From NCBI GenBank assembly GCA_946405625.1, contig CAMJHQ010000011.1:45499-109498 (forward strand): a stretch of 64,000 nt of DNA, in the 5' to 3' direction. The position numbers and the translations under genes were made by a program. The notes under the pieces were generated by a model. It saw only the letters and a program-made list of their open reading frames with translations, did not search any database and had not been told where the DNA came from. This document shows positions 8,393 to 17,938 of this stretch, piece by piece (positions within the stretch are counted from its first letter, which is position 1; every line of letters starts with the position of its first letter). Origin of the DNA: an uncultured Lachnospiraceae bacterium. Lineage in GTDB: Bacteria > Bacillota > Clostridia > Lachnospirales > Lachnospiraceae.

Positions 8393-8444
8393 TTAAGTAT
8401 TACATTTTCCTTTCGCTGATTTTCAAATATTCAAACCCTATTAT

Positions 8445-8477
8445 AACACAAAAGGGAAACTCGTAAAGAGTTCCCCT
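8445..8477 (-). terminator. Rho-independent terminator after the MATE gene
   Basis: A 10-bp stem (8453-8462 with 8468-8477, AGGGGAACTC on the minus strand) is followed by TTTTGTGTT. A TATAAT (8445-8440, minus) just beyond it may start the MutS-like transcript, but its -35 is weak. Confidence 0.8.
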
Positions 8478-8513
8478 GTCATTACTCTTCCCGATAATTT
8501 CATACCGAACCTT

Positions 8514-9884
8514 TTATGCACTTAATGTATCATCATCAAGATTTCTGCTGAAGCGTCTGAAGGTTGCAATAAAAAGAATCACTGATAATGCTGCGGCCAT
8601 ATAGTCTGTTACAGGCTGTGCCATAGCAGCCATTCTCGCTGTATTGAATAAATGTGTAAATACATAAAGTGTAGGCAGATACAGAATTCCCTGTCTCGAT
8701 ATGGAGAGGATCAGCGACGGAAGCATAGCACCCGTGGACTGGATCGCATTTATCATAACGAAGAGGATTCCGATAACCGGACCTGCCAGAATGTATGTTC
8801 TCGAGAATTCCATACCATATCCGAAGGCATCCGCATTATCCAGAAATGTTGTAACAAGCGGGCCTGCAAAGGTATAACAGACAAATGTCATAATAAGACT
8901 CAGGATGAATGCGAAGGCAAGTGAAAACTTCAGCACATCCATATATCTTTTCTTCATCCTTGCTCCGAAGCAGTATCCGAGAAGCGGCTGAACTCCGGAA
9001 CCCAGACCGATAAGGAGCATTACCGCGATCATGTTAACCTTCATCGCAACACCGAGTCCCGCAACTGCCATGTCACCGTAATCCTTCATGACATTGTTTA
9101 TGATTATGTTTGAAGTACTCATCAAAATACTGTTAAGAGATGCCGGAACACCTATAGCGAAAACTCCCGATGCTATTCCCTGGCCTGCTCTGTAATCCTT
9201 CAGTTTAATTGACAGCATAGTCTTAGGTGACAGCAGATGCACGAGATAAAATGCAGCCGAAACGAGATTTCCGAGCACTGTTGCTATAGCCGCTCCCGCA
9301 ACGTTCCATCTGAGTCCGAGGATCATGATCGGGTCAAATACGATATTAACCATATTACCGATGATAACACCGGCCATTGCAATCTTAGCATGACCTTCCG
9401 CACGGAGTACATTACTGAAGATATTACTCATAATGAGGAACGGAATTCCGAGTGCAACTATTCCGAGATACTGCTTTGTATATCCGATACTTTCAGCACT
9501 TGCACCTACTCCCCATGAGATAGGTTCTGCAAGGAGTACGATAGATACAGTTGATACGATACCTACCACAAGTCCTGTCCAGAAACAGAAGCTTGATATC
9601 TTCTTTGCCTTATCATAATCTCCCTGTCCGAGACTTCTCGATATGAAGGATGTTCCTCCGATACCGAACAGCATTCCGACTGCCATGAAGATAAGGAATA
9701 CAGGTGTTGCAAGTGATACCGCAGCGAACATAAGTGCATCCTTTGTCTGACCGATGAAGAAAGCATCCGCCAGATTATATACAAGCACCATTATCATACT
9801 GATTATCGAAGGGATAACATTACTGATTACCGCCTTCGGCACAGGTGCATTTCTGAAAATTTCAATATTCTTTTCGTTATTCAT
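8514..9884 (-). CDS. MATE family multidrug/cation antiporter
   Basis: 456 residues with about 12 membrane helices. It has the MATE fold pattern: PKAVISNVIPSIISMIMVLVYNLADAFF at the start, FISRSLGQGDYDKAK in the first half, and the second-half counterpart GLGSGVQPLLGYCFGA. MATE proteins exchange Na+ or H+ for organic cations or drugs across the cytoplasmic membrane; the substrate cannot be told from the sequence. It closes with its own terminator. The 93 bp upstream, before the next membrane gene, hold a TATAAT-like element but no clear -35. Confidence 0.88.
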   Translation of the reverse strand: MNNEKNIEIFRNAPVPKAVISNVIPSIISMIMVLVYNLADAFFIGQTKDALMFAAVSLATPVFLIFMAVGMLFGIGGTSFISRSLGQGDYDKAKKISSFCFWTGLVVGIVSTVSIVLLAEPISWGVGASAESIGYTKQYLGIVALGIPFLIMSNIFSNVLRAEGHAKIAMAGVIIGNMVNIVFDPIMILGLRWNVAGAAIATVLGNLVSAAFYLVHLLSPKTMLSIKLKDYRAGQGIASGVFAIGVPASLNSILMSTSNIIINNVMKDYGDMAVAGLGVAMKVNMIAVMLLIGLGSGVQPLLGYCFGARMKKRYMDVLKFSLAFAFILSLIMTFVCYTFAGPLVTTFLDNADAFGYGMEFSRTYILAGPVIGILFVMINAIQSTGAMLPSLILSISRQGILYLPTLYVFTHLFNTARMAAMAQPVTDYMAAALSVILFIATFRRFSRNLDDDTLSA

Positions 9885-9977
9885 TTAACAGACAAATCCT
9901 TTTCATTTATTCCCCCATTTATACCTCATTATAATTCCCTTTGAAATATAGCCTTAGTGTATGTTCCTGCCGCTAAT

Positions 9978-10775
9978 CTACCATCCATATGATAATAACA
10001 TCGGCCAGAAAACTATGATACTCATCATTGCCATATAGCATATCGACTTTGGCATCATCAGCATACCGAGCTTAGGATTTTTCTTTCCGTTTATCGCAAC
10101 AGGAAGATAAAAAACAAAGCTTAGAATAGTCAGCAATATAAGACTCATATAGAATTCACCGGGCATCATATATGCATTTCTTATAACAGTGCAGAGCCCG
10201 AAAACCGTCAAAATTCCGATAAGTGAAAATACACTGTTACGGATTATCGCCCAGGTTCTGCTTCCTTCCTCGGAAAACCATTTATTCATCGGAAGCAGCA
10301 CAATGATGACTCTTATGATCGTGAGTATTTTGATAGCCGTTTCAAGCACCAGGTTAAATTCGGCTCCGCTATATTCTATTGAATCGCCCATCATAAGCAG
10401 CAGATTGTAGAAAAATGTCATCGTTATCGACGACAGGATATTCCCTATCCCAAAGAAAACATTTTTCTTCCACATTTTTCCGCGAAATGCCACAATTATC
10501 CTCGGAACAAGATGAAAACCGTCTCCTATAAGAAGCAGCATTCCCATAAAAAAAGCAAAAGAGAATTTCAACCTAAGCTTACTATGTCGCAAGCCTGTCG
10601 GAGTGATGCTGTATTTCCAAAAAGCAGTCACTACTATAGCAGCAATAAAGATCAGATATACTATGCAGAATATCCCCTCTGCATATCTCGCAGCTTTGGG
10701 TTTAGTGTTTCTCTCATCTTGATCATCATCTGTCAGCGTCTTATCAGTATTTTCCGGATCATCCATTTTTCCCAT
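9978..10775 (-). CDS. Polytopic membrane protein of unknown function
   Basis: 265 residues with about seven predicted helices after a charged N-terminal tail (PENTDKTLTDDDQDERNTK). ATG 10775 has AGGGG 8 nt upstream. Notable segments are MLLLIGDGFHLVPRI, LLMMGDSIEYSG and ILLPMNKWFSEEGSRTWAIIRN. I do not recognise the family and see no transporter or enzyme signature. It lies upstream of the MATE gene with a 93-bp gap, so cotranscription is possible. Confidence 0.7.
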   Translation of the reverse strand: MGKMDDPENTDKTLTDDDQDERNTKPKAARYAEGIFCIVYLIFIAAIVVTAFWKYSITPTGLRHSKLRLKFSFAFFMGMLLLIGDGFHLVPRIIVAFRGKMWKKNVFFGIGNILSSITMTFFYNLLLMMGDSIEYSGAEFNLVLETAIKILTIIRVIIVLLPMNKWFSEEGSRTWAIIRNSVFSLIGILTVFGLCTVIRNAYMMPGEFYMSLILLTILSFVFYLPVAINGKKNPKLGMLMMPKSICYMAMMSIIVFWPMLLSYGW

Positions 10776-10902
10776 ACTTCAATCCCCTCATACGGTAATA
10801 ATGCCATCATATGACTCTTAGCGCTAATTATCCACACCTTCACATAGCTCTTAATGCCTCATAAGACCATTAAATACCTTCACATTTCATATGGTAAATT
10901 GT

Positions 10903-10939
10903 GCCCCTGAGAAACCGTGTCTTGTGTCATCTCAGGGGC
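10903..10939 (-). terminator. Hairpin downstream of purB
   Basis: A perfect 10-bp stem (GCCCCTGAGA, 10903-10912 with 10930-10939) and 17-nt loop. The following minus-strand bases are only moderately T-rich, so termination is likely but not certain. Confidence 0.55.
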
Positions 10940-10983
10940 TAAATTATTTAGACCATCATATATTTATAACATTAATACTTTTC

Positions 10984-12438
10984 TTATACATTGATCACTG
11001 CTGTAAGTCCGAGTTCATCCTTGTTTGCCTCAAGAAGCGGCTTGATGATCTCATTTATATATTCCTCTGTCTGCTGAGGAGCACGGCCTACATAGAGCGA
11101 AGGCTCCATCAGGCTTTCAAGCTCTTCAAGTGTTCTTCCGAATGCAGGATCAGCTGCGATTCTCTGAAGGAGATCATTCTCCTTACCCTCACGCTTAACG
11201 ACTGCACCTGCTTCCATTGAATACTGTCTGATCTTCTCATGAAGCTCCTGACGGTCACCGCCTGCCTTTGTAGCATCCATCATGATATTCTCTGTTGCCA
11301 TGAAAGGAATCTCTTCCATGAACTTCTTATAGATAACCTTGTCATATACAACAAGTCCGTCAACGATATTGAGATAGAGGTCGAGAATTCCGTCAACTGC
11401 AAGGAATGCTTCCGGTACTGAGATTCTCTTGTTTGCCGAATCATCCAGAGTTCTCTCGAACCACTGTGTAGCTGCGGTTATAGCCGGATTAACGGCATCG
11501 CAGATAACATAGTTTGCAAGAGATGCGATACGCTCGCTTCTCATAGGATTTCTCTTATATGCCATAGCAGATGAACCGATCTGATTCTTCTCGAAAGGCT
11601 CCTCAATCTGCTTCAGGTGCTGAAGAAGTCTGATATCGTTTGAGAACTTATGAGCACTCTGAGCAATTCCTGCGAGTACATTCAGAACTCTTGAATCAAC
11701 CTTACGTGAATATGTCTGACCTGATACAGGATATACATCATCAAATCCCATCTTCTCAGCAATTATCTTATCAAGCTTCTTAACCTTCTCATGATCTCCG
11801 TTGAAGAGCTCAAGGAATGAAGCTTGAGTTCCTGTTGTCCCCTTTGATCCGAGCAGCTTCTGCTGTGAGATCATATATTCAACATCCGAAAGATCCATGT
11901 AGAGCTCATTCAGCCAGAGAGTTGCTCTCTTACCTACTGTAGTAGGCTGTGCAGGCTGGAAATGTGTGAATGCTATAGTCGGAAGATCCTTATATTCCAT
12001 AGCAAACTTTGAAAGCTCGTTGATTACATTTAAAAGCTTCTTTCTTACAAGCTTAAGTCCTTCAGTCATAATGATAACATCTGTGTTATCACCTACATAG
12101 CAGCTTGTAGCTCCGAGGTGGATGATACCTGCTGCCTTCGGGCACTGGAAGCCATAAGTATGTACATGAGCCATAACATCATGACGAACCTTTGCCTCTT
12201 CGGCCTTTGCCATATCATAATCGATTTCTTCGCTGTGAGCCTTGAGCTCATCGATCATTTCCTGAGTAATTCTAGGCTGTCCGTCCTCACCGAGCAGATT
12301 CAGTTCCTTCTCTGCTTCTGCAAGAGCGATCCACAGCTTGCGCCATGTCTTAAACTTCTTGTCCGGTGAAAAGATATACTGCATTTCTTTGCTCGCATAT
12401 CTTTCTGAAAGCGGGCTTACATACTTATCCTGTGTCAT
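10984..12438 (-). CDS. purB: Adenylosuccinate lyase
   Basis: 484 residues. It catalyses two steps of purine synthesis: SAICAR to AICAR plus fumarate, and adenylosuccinate to AMP plus fumarate. The fumarase/ASL superfamily signature is clear (GSSAMAYKRNPMRSERIA), with HLGATSCYVGDNTD and AFTHFQPAQPTTVGKRA forming the other active-site regions. I chose ATG 12438, which has GGAGG 10 nt upstream, over a longer open frame. The gene stands alone between a palindrome (12487-12512) and a hairpin after its stop. No purine riboswitch was seen. Confidence 0.95.
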   Translation of the reverse strand: MTQDKYVSPLSERYASKEMQYIFSPDKKFKTWRKLWIALAEAEKELNLLGEDGQPRITQEMIDELKAHSEEIDYDMAKAEEAKVRHDVMAHVHTYGFQCPKAAGIIHLGATSCYVGDNTDVIIMTEGLKLVRKKLLNVINELSKFAMEYKDLPTIAFTHFQPAQPTTVGKRATLWLNELYMDLSDVEYMISQQKLLGSKGTTGTQASFLELFNGDHEKVKKLDKIIAEKMGFDDVYPVSGQTYSRKVDSRVLNVLAGIAQSAHKFSNDIRLLQHLKQIEEPFEKNQIGSSAMAYKRNPMRSERIASLANYVICDAVNPAITAATQWFERTLDDSANKRISVPEAFLAVDGILDLYLNIVDGLVVYDKVIYKKFMEEIPFMATENIMMDATKAGGDRQELHEKIRQYSMEAGAVVKREGKENDLLQRIAADPAFGRTLEELESLMEPSLYVGRAPQQTEEYINEIIKPLLEANKDELGLTAVINV

Positions 12439-12486
12439 GTTCCTGTTCCTCCATATATACTTATTGTACATTATTAACTATCGGAC

Positions 12487-12512
12487 GGTATATGATCTGC
12501 AGGTCATATACC
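12487..12512. promoter_or_regulatory. 26-bp palindrome between rfbD and purB
   Basis: GGTATATGA and TCATATACC are perfect inverted arms around an 8-bp centre. No T-run follows on either strand, so this looks more like an operator or RNA hairpin than a terminator. It lies about 50-75 bp before the purB start. Confidence 0.4.
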
Positions 12513-12547
12513 TGTTTGATTTATATAATACCAATATTCATTATAAT

Positions 12548-13405
12548 TTATTTCAGATATTCCTCGATTGCAGTTTTCCAATCTGCGAACTCGTAGCCGA
12601 GGCGATCACGGAATGCCTTGTTATCGAGTACTGAATATGCCGGTCTCTCGGCCGGAGTCGGATACATATCTGTAGTGATATGATTAACCTTTGTATTCTT
12701 CTTTGCAATCAGGAAGATTGCCTCTGTGAAGTCTGCCCATGAGCACTTTCCTTCACATGTTCCGTGATAGATACCATATTCCTCTGTCGGAACAAGTACC
12801 TTGATAGCACGTGCAAGCTCGATTGTGCTTGTCGGTGAACCGATCTGATCGCATACTACAGAAACTTCATCATGCGTTTCTGCAAGGCTGAGCATTGTCT
12901 TTACAAAATTCTTTCCGTCACCGTAAAGCCATGCAGTTCTGACAATGAAATACTTGTCTGCATTCTGCATTACGAATTCCTCTCCTGCATACTTGGTTCT
13001 GCCGTATGCGCCGAGCGGCTTCGGTGTATCTGTTTCTACATAAGGAACGGTATTGGTTCCGTCAAATACATAATCTGTTGAGACATGTACAAGCTTAATA
13101 TCCGCTTCCTTGGAAACAATTGCCAGATTCTTTGGGCCGATTGCATTTATACGATATGCTGTATCCTCATCAGACTCTGCTGCATTTACATTTGTATAAG
13201 CAGCGCAGTTGATAATTACATCCGGTTTCTCATCGGCTACTATCTTACGAACTGCGTCCAGATCAGTAATATCTATACTTATTGCACCCTCTACTCCAAA
13301 ATCGGAGTTTATGAGCTGAATCTCTCCTGATGCAATTTCATCCTTATATACCTCATTTATCGCACGACCAAGCTGTCCATTACAACCCGTTACAAGTATC
13401 TTCAT
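12548..13405 (-). CDS. rfbD: dTDP-4-dehydrorhamnose reductase
   Basis: 285 residues. An NAD(P)-binding Rossmann start (ILVTGCNGQLGRAI), STDYVFDGTN, and the catalytic Tyr-x3-Lys in YGRTKYAG identify the short-chain RmlD family, which makes dTDP-L-rhamnose in the last step of the pathway. RTAWLYG and a C-terminal RPAYSVLDNKAFRD are typical. I chose ATG 13405 with GGAGG 10 nt upstream; a longer frame to 13435 overlaps the sugar transferase gene. rfbA, rfbB and rfbC are not in the window. Placement next to glycosyltransferases fits a rhamnose-containing surface polysaccharide. Confidence 0.93.
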   Translation of the reverse strand: MKILVTGCNGQLGRAINEVYKDEIASGEIQLINSDFGVEGAISIDITDLDAVRKIVADEKPDVIINCAAYTNVNAAESDEDTAYRINAIGPKNLAIVSKEADIKLVHVSTDYVFDGTNTVPYVETDTPKPLGAYGRTKYAGEEFVMQNADKYFIVRTAWLYGDGKNFVKTMLSLAETHDEVSVVCDQIGSPTSTIELARAIKVLVPTEEYGIYHGTCEGKCSWADFTEAIFLIAKKNTKVNHITTDMYPTPAERPAYSVLDNKAFRDRLGYEFADWKTAIEEYLK

Positions 13406-13424
13406 ACGGTTGCTTCCTCCCTCT

Positions 13425-14819
13425 CTATTTATCATATCTTAATCCGAGTGAATCATAATATTTATCCAACTTCTCTTCCGTCTCATCACTGAAGGCTTCT
13501 GTAGAATCCTTCTTGAAAAGAACTATGAGAGTCTGGAAAATAAGCTTGAAGTCCATCCACGGACTGTATTCCTCTATATACATAAGGTCAAGCACCAGCT
13601 TATCCCTCGGAGATGTATTATACTTTCCGGCAATCTGGGCATAACCCGTAATTCCGGCCTTAACACGAAGTCTGTACTCAAACTCCGGAAGCTCATTTGT
13701 ATAATTAAATACATTAGCAAGCATTTCAGGACGAGGTCCTACAACAGACATATCGCCCTTAATAACATTTATGAACTGCGGAATCTCATCAACTCTGAAT
13801 CTTCTCAGAATCTTTCCGACAGGTGTAATTCTGTCATCGTCAACCACCTGAAGGTAATTATCTACATTTTCCTTCATGGTTCTCAGCTTATAAACCGTAA
13901 AGATCTTTCCTCCACGAGTTGCTCTATTCTGCTTAAAGAAAATATCTCCTCCGTCATAAACCTTTACGGCGATTGCGGAAATAAGCAGTATCGGCGAAGT
14001 AATGATCAGCGCAAGACTTGCTATAAAAAGATCGATTATTCTCTTGAAGAATCTCTGCTCAGTCTTAAGACCTATAGATGAAAGCTGAAGCAGCGACATA
14101 TCATCAAGAAGAACATGATTTGAATGAAGCTCAACCACATCAGCCATCATAGGATTGATGTATACATTTTTCATATTCTGATAGCAGTACTCAACTATCT
14201 CGGTACGTTCCTTTACAGGAACATCATAGATAAATATCGTATCATACTTAGGAATAACTTCCTTCAGCTTCTCATTCTGATAAGACATATTACAGCAGAT
14301 TTTATACTGAAGTCTGTACTTCTTGATGCTTCTTGTAATCTCTCTGAGAGACTGCCTTGAAGACGTAACGATAAGAACCCTTTCGGGATCGCATATCTTA
14401 AAGTACAGCCAGTTTCCGAAATATGTCATAAATGCAATGATTATAATCTGCAATACAACAATGATCGGAATCAGCCACGGCTGCTCTACTATAAAATGGT
14501 CATTCAGTTTTTCGTTTGTGTTCATGATGGAAAGCATCAAAAGACCTACCAGGTCAGTAAAGACCGCGGCAAGCGAAAGTGAAATTATGATAGGTTTACT
14601 CTTTCTCTTTCCGATGTCATATCCTCCGTAAATCTTTAAAAACAGGTAACCCGAAATAAAGTAACTGACCATAGTTACCATAGATGTACGGCTGAGTCCC
14701 AACAGCTGCCAGTTCTTAATGGCATATATGCGGTAGAACACCCAGAAAACGAGTAAATATACAATTATCTTAAAAAGAAAAACGATAATGCCTTCGCATT
14801 GTCGTAATATTTTTTTCAT
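13425..14819 (-). CDS. Polyprenyl-phosphate sugar-phosphate transferase starting polysaccharide synthesis
   Basis: 464 residues. The N-terminal part has about four helices, then a nucleotide-binding-like region (DPERVLIVTSSRQSLREI), a further helix (~280) and the bacterial sugar transferase domain. The latter shows KRIIDLFIASLALIITSPIL, FFKQNRATRGGKIFTVYKLRTM, RFRVDEIPQFINVIKGDMS and VVGPRPEM. Members (WcaJ/CpsE type) transfer a hexose-1-phosphate from a UDP-sugar to undecaprenyl phosphate, the first step of capsule or exopolysaccharide repeat-unit assembly. It is read with rfbD from the promoter at 14856-14884. The exact sugar cannot be inferred. Confidence 0.92.
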   Translation of the reverse strand: MKKILRQCEGIIVFLFKIIVYLLVFWVFYRIYAIKNWQLLGLSRTSMVTMVSYFISGYLFLKIYGGYDIGKRKSKPIIISLSLAAVFTDLVGLLMLSIMNTNEKLNDHFIVEQPWLIPIIVVLQIIIIAFMTYFGNWLYFKICDPERVLIVTSSRQSLREITRSIKKYRLQYKICCNMSYQNEKLKEVIPKYDTIFIYDVPVKERTEIVEYCYQNMKNVYINPMMADVVELHSNHVLLDDMSLLQLSSIGLKTEQRFFKRIIDLFIASLALIITSPILLISAIAVKVYDGGDIFFKQNRATRGGKIFTVYKLRTMKENVDNYLQVVDDDRITPVGKILRRFRVDEIPQFINVIKGDMSVVGPRPEMLANVFNYTNELPEFEYRLRVKAGITGYAQIAGKYNTSPRDKLVLDLMYIEEYSPWMDFKLIFQTLIVLFKKDSTEAFSDETEEKLDKYYDSLGLRYDK

Positions 14820-14855
14820 TTAAAATGCCCTCTCAGACAACGCATAGATACTGGA

Positions 14856-14884
14856 ATTATATTAAAAAACAAAATATTTTTCAA
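14856..14884 (-). promoter_or_regulatory. Sigma-A promoter for sugar transferase-rfbD
   Basis: TTGAAA (14884-14879), 17-nt spacer, TATAAT (14861-14856) on the minus strand, 37 bp before the start codon. Confidence 0.75.
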
Positions 14885-14933
14885 GTACGGCTGATTCAGG
14901 GCTATTTTACGGCATATCCGGCAGTTACATATG

Positions 14934-16109
14934 TTACTGTTCACCATCAACCTCACTATATACGCCTCTCATGATCTCGTTGGCGATATGATAATCATAA
15001 TCTGCGGCACGCCTGATATTCTCTTCGCCGACCTTACGGCTCCATTCAGGATTATCAGCCAGATATGCTATTCCTTCCGCAAATCCGGAAACATCATTCG
15101 GACGGTAGCTGAAACCGGTCTCTCCATTTATCGAATAATCATTTATTCCGTTTATGTTGGATGTCAGGATCGGTAGTCCCGCTGCCATCGCCTCAATTCC
15201 GGCAAGCCCGAGACCTTCCCTGTTGGAAGGAAATGCAACCGCATCCGCCGCTGCATAAAGATCCGGAGCATCCTCCCTGAATCCGAGAAGTGAAACTCTG
15301 TCCTCAAGACCAAGTTCCTCTATCAGCTTTTTCAGATGTTCTTCTTCATTATCCTTGCCCTTTCCCTTACCGGCAATGAAATATTTAATATCAGGTCTGC
15401 CCAGCTCATTAACAGCCTTAACAATAACCTCATGGTTCTTTCTTCCCGAAAGCTCACCGACGGAAAGCAGCATAAAGTCTTTATCACTGAGTCCGAGAGT
15501 CTCTCTCATCTTCTGTCTGTTACTTCTGTGTTTCTTGAATTCCTCTGTATCGATACCGATTCCCGGAACATATACAACCTTCTTTGCACGGAATTTCTTC
15601 AGAACCCTGTTATAATCCTCATGATTTATAAGGATCATGACATCGGTATATCTGCTCAGGAACTTTTCAACCGGATAATACAGAATCCAGTTAATAAGCG
15701 GTGCACCTTTAAAGAAATGCAGCCCATGTGCAGTATAAAGAACTCTTGTTCCCGTTTTCCTGCCTGCAAGTCTGCCGATCACCGAGCCGATAGGAGTATG
15801 GCAATGTATAAATTCATAATTCTCTTCTCTGATAAGTTTGATGACCTTTTTCAGAGCAACGAAATTATTTATGATATCATACACTTTTCTGGTGGACGGG
15901 ATCTGAAAACATCGTCCGCCATGATCCTTGGTCCAATGATAGAACTCCCTTACAGCCTCATCAGAGATAGGATTTCCCTTTCGGAAATTTCCGGCAACAT
16001 GAACCTCATATCCCATTTCTTCAAGGATGAGAATATTATTTCTGTTAAACTGCGCTGACATAGCTGCCGTCGTGGCAAGCATCAGCACCTTTTTCTTCTT
16101 CTCCATCAT
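14934..16109 (-). CDS. Glycosyltransferase, GT4-like
   Basis: 391 residues with the GT-B fold of the GT4 family. The N-terminal half has VLMLATTAAMSAQFN and IHCHTPIGSVIGRLAG; the C-terminal half has the donor-site pattern NREGLGLAGIEAMAAGLPILTSNINGI with the EX7E-like motif. It likely moves a sugar from a nucleotide donor onto a lipid-linked oligosaccharide at the cytoplasmic face. It overlaps the upstream GT2 gene by 4 bp. It is the last gene of the run that begins at queD or at the lipid kinase. Confidence 0.9.
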   Translation of the reverse strand: MMEKKKKVLMLATTAAMSAQFNRNNILILEEMGYEVHVAGNFRKGNPISDEAVREFYHWTKDHGGRCFQIPSTRKVYDIINNFVALKKVIKLIREENYEFIHCHTPIGSVIGRLAGRKTGTRVLYTAHGLHFFKGAPLINWILYYPVEKFLSRYTDVMILINHEDYNRVLKKFRAKKVVYVPGIGIDTEEFKKHRSNRQKMRETLGLSDKDFMLLSVGELSGRKNHEVIVKAVNELGRPDIKYFIAGKGKGKDNEEEHLKKLIEELGLEDRVSLLGFREDAPDLYAAADAVAFPSNREGLGLAGIEAMAAGLPILTSNINGINDYSINGETGFSYRPNDVSGFAEGIAYLADNPEWSRKVGEENIRRAADYDYHIANEIMRGVYSEVDGEQ

Positions 16110-16987
16110 CTTCCTCGTACAGTTAATTTCTTTCCGTCCTTCTTGCCGTCACGAACGCCCTTAAGAACAGCCTTCACCTTTGCCGCCTTATCATCCTCGA
16201 AACATATGATAAGGATAAGTGCTTTTACGACTCCCGCTGCATTTCTGAGTCCGAATCTTCCATTATATTTATATTCACAATAAATTCTGTTTCTTGTTAT
16301 ATAATACTTTCTGTCAGCATTATGATTCATGACCTCGGTCTTCTTCACCAGAAGCCTTCTCATCTCAGTCTTTCCGAGCTCGTGCTCCATAACAAGATTA
16401 TTCTTCTGAATGATCCTGTAATGTTCCTTCCTGAGTCTAATACAGAAATCAAAATCCACGAAATCCATAAAAAGATATTCATCATATCCGCCGACAGCAA
16501 ACCACGCATCCACACTTACGAGACTTCCCGATGTTATACAGCTTTCCAGAAGCTGAAAGCGCTTCTTCAGCTTATCGCGTCTTTCTCCTTTGTTGGAAAT
16601 GTACCGTCCCGTATTGATATCTTTTATTCTCGGACATACTATTCCGATATCTTTATATCCGGTTCCTTCATAGAGTTCATCAACCATTTTTCCGGAAACC
16701 ATTGAATCATCATCAAGGAGCAGCACCCAGTTAAAGTCATCTTCATCGGCCGCAGACATTATCTGGTTAAGCGCCGCTGCTATACCCTTATTGCTGTCAT
16801 TCTCTATCAGGGCAACGCTTCTTCTTCCGATTTCTTCACACAGATCCTGTATTTCAGATATATTATCTGATGCATTATCAACGATATAGATACGCCCTAC
16901 TCTGTCTTCCAGCTGTTCAATCTTATCTTTTATCTTTTCCAAATCGGGATTATATGTGACAATCCCTGCTGCAATCTCTGAAATCAT
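16106..16987 (-). CDS. Glycosyltransferase family 2, rhamnosyltransferase-like
   Basis: 293 residues, GT-A fold. AAGIVTYNPDLEKIKDKIEQL, IYIVDNASDN, ENDSNKGIAAALNQ and the DxD-type LLLDDDS are the nucleotide-sugar and metal-binding motifs of GT2 rhamnosyltransferase-like enzymes. YDEYLFMDFVDFDFCIRL is typical of the acceptor half. Adjacency to rfbD supports a rhamnose donor but does not prove it. The stop overlaps the start of the GT4 gene (ATGA). Confidence 0.9.
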   Translation of the reverse strand: MISEIAAGIVTYNPDLEKIKDKIEQLEDRVGRIYIVDNASDNISEIQDLCEEIGRRSVALIENDSNKGIAAALNQIMSAADEDDFNWVLLLDDDSMVSGKMVDELYEGTGYKDIGIVCPRIKDINTGRYISNKGERRDKLKKRFQLLESCITSGSLVSVDAWFAVGGYDEYLFMDFVDFDFCIRLRKEHYRIIQKNNLVMEHELGKTEMRRLLVKKTEVMNHNADRKYYITRNRIYCEYKYNGRFGLRNAAGVVKALILIICFEDDKAAKVKAVLKGVRDGKKDGKKLTVRGR

Positions 16988-17004
16988 TAATACAGCATCC
17001 TCCG

Positions 17005-17922
17005 CTAATAATTCCCAAGAATTATCTTGATCTTAGTTTCTAAATCTCCGAGTCTGACTCCTGACCTCATACGTTTGTCGGTAAGCAGTTTCATGCGTCC
17101 TCCCTTCTTATATCCGGCAACCGTCGTCAGAAACTCTTTCGCTTCGGGATTCATTTCCTCATCAAGCAGCTTAAGTGAAGCACGCGCAACACTGCTTTGA
17201 ACGCCTCTTCTTCCGAACACGAGATCTGCTTCAACACGTACTCTCTGCATTACGCCGTTACCGCCGCTCGTCGCACTCCTGCTGGTCCTTCTATGATAAA
17301 TGTAAGCATTACCGTCCACAAGCAGTTTTCCGCAGCTGAGCGCCACACTTCCCAAAATAAAATCATGATCGGGAACCGCTCCCTCCGGAAATCTAATACC
17401 GGCAAATCTGCTTGAAAGTTCAAGACACTTAGGTGTAAAGCAATAAGTACATCCGGCTATCCTTGCACGCGAATAGAAACCTTCTATACTTACCGGCATA
17501 TCAGACACATCATGGATACCCGTCTGATTCAGATTTTCATCCGTAACTATATCACTCGAAGCATATAATACGACTTCGTCAGCCGAACCCGATTCTTCGA
17601 TCATTTCAACTGCTTTGGCAAGCTTTTCCGGCATCCAGTGATCATCCTGATCGGAAAAGGCATAGAAATCCGCAGGCTCCGCATAACTTAAGAGTTTTGT
17701 AAAGCTCCTCTTGTAGCCCACATTTTTTCCTCTGCAGAGTCTGATCCTATCGGGATATTCCCTCATCAATTCTTTAATTATCCTTATTGTTCCGTCCTCG
17801 GAACCGTCATCCCTTATGGTAAGTGTTGTAAAAACATTTTCCTGAAGCATGATTGAAACAATCTGCTCACGAAGATATTTCTCGCCATTATAGGTTGACA
17901 TAAGTACATTTATCTTATACAT
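17005..17922 (-). CDS. Glycosyltransferase family 2
   Basis: 305 residues. INVLMSTYNGEKYLREQIVSI, RDDGSEDGT, RGKNVGYKRSFTKLL and FSDQDDHW mark a GT2 enzyme of the RgpB/WcaA type, with QDD as metal-binding motif. It presumably adds a sugar to the same surface polysaccharide as its neighbours. Gaps of 17-18 bp to the flanking genes indicate one operon. Confidence 0.9.
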   Translation of the reverse strand: MYKINVLMSTYNGEKYLREQIVSIMLQENVFTTLTIRDDGSEDGTIRIIKELMREYPDRIRLCRGKNVGYKRSFTKLLSYAEPADFYAFSDQDDHWMPEKLAKAVEMIEESGSADEVVLYASSDIVTDENLNQTGIHDVSDMPVSIEGFYSRARIAGCTYCFTPKCLELSSRFAGIRFPEGAVPDHDFILGSVALSCGKLLVDGNAYIYHRRTSRSATSGGNGVMQRVRVEADLVFGRRGVQSSVARASLKLLDEEMNPEAKEFLTTVAGYKKGGRMKLLTDKRMRSGVRLGDLETKIKIILGNY

Positions 17923-17938
17923 AATCCATCCTCTTGGA

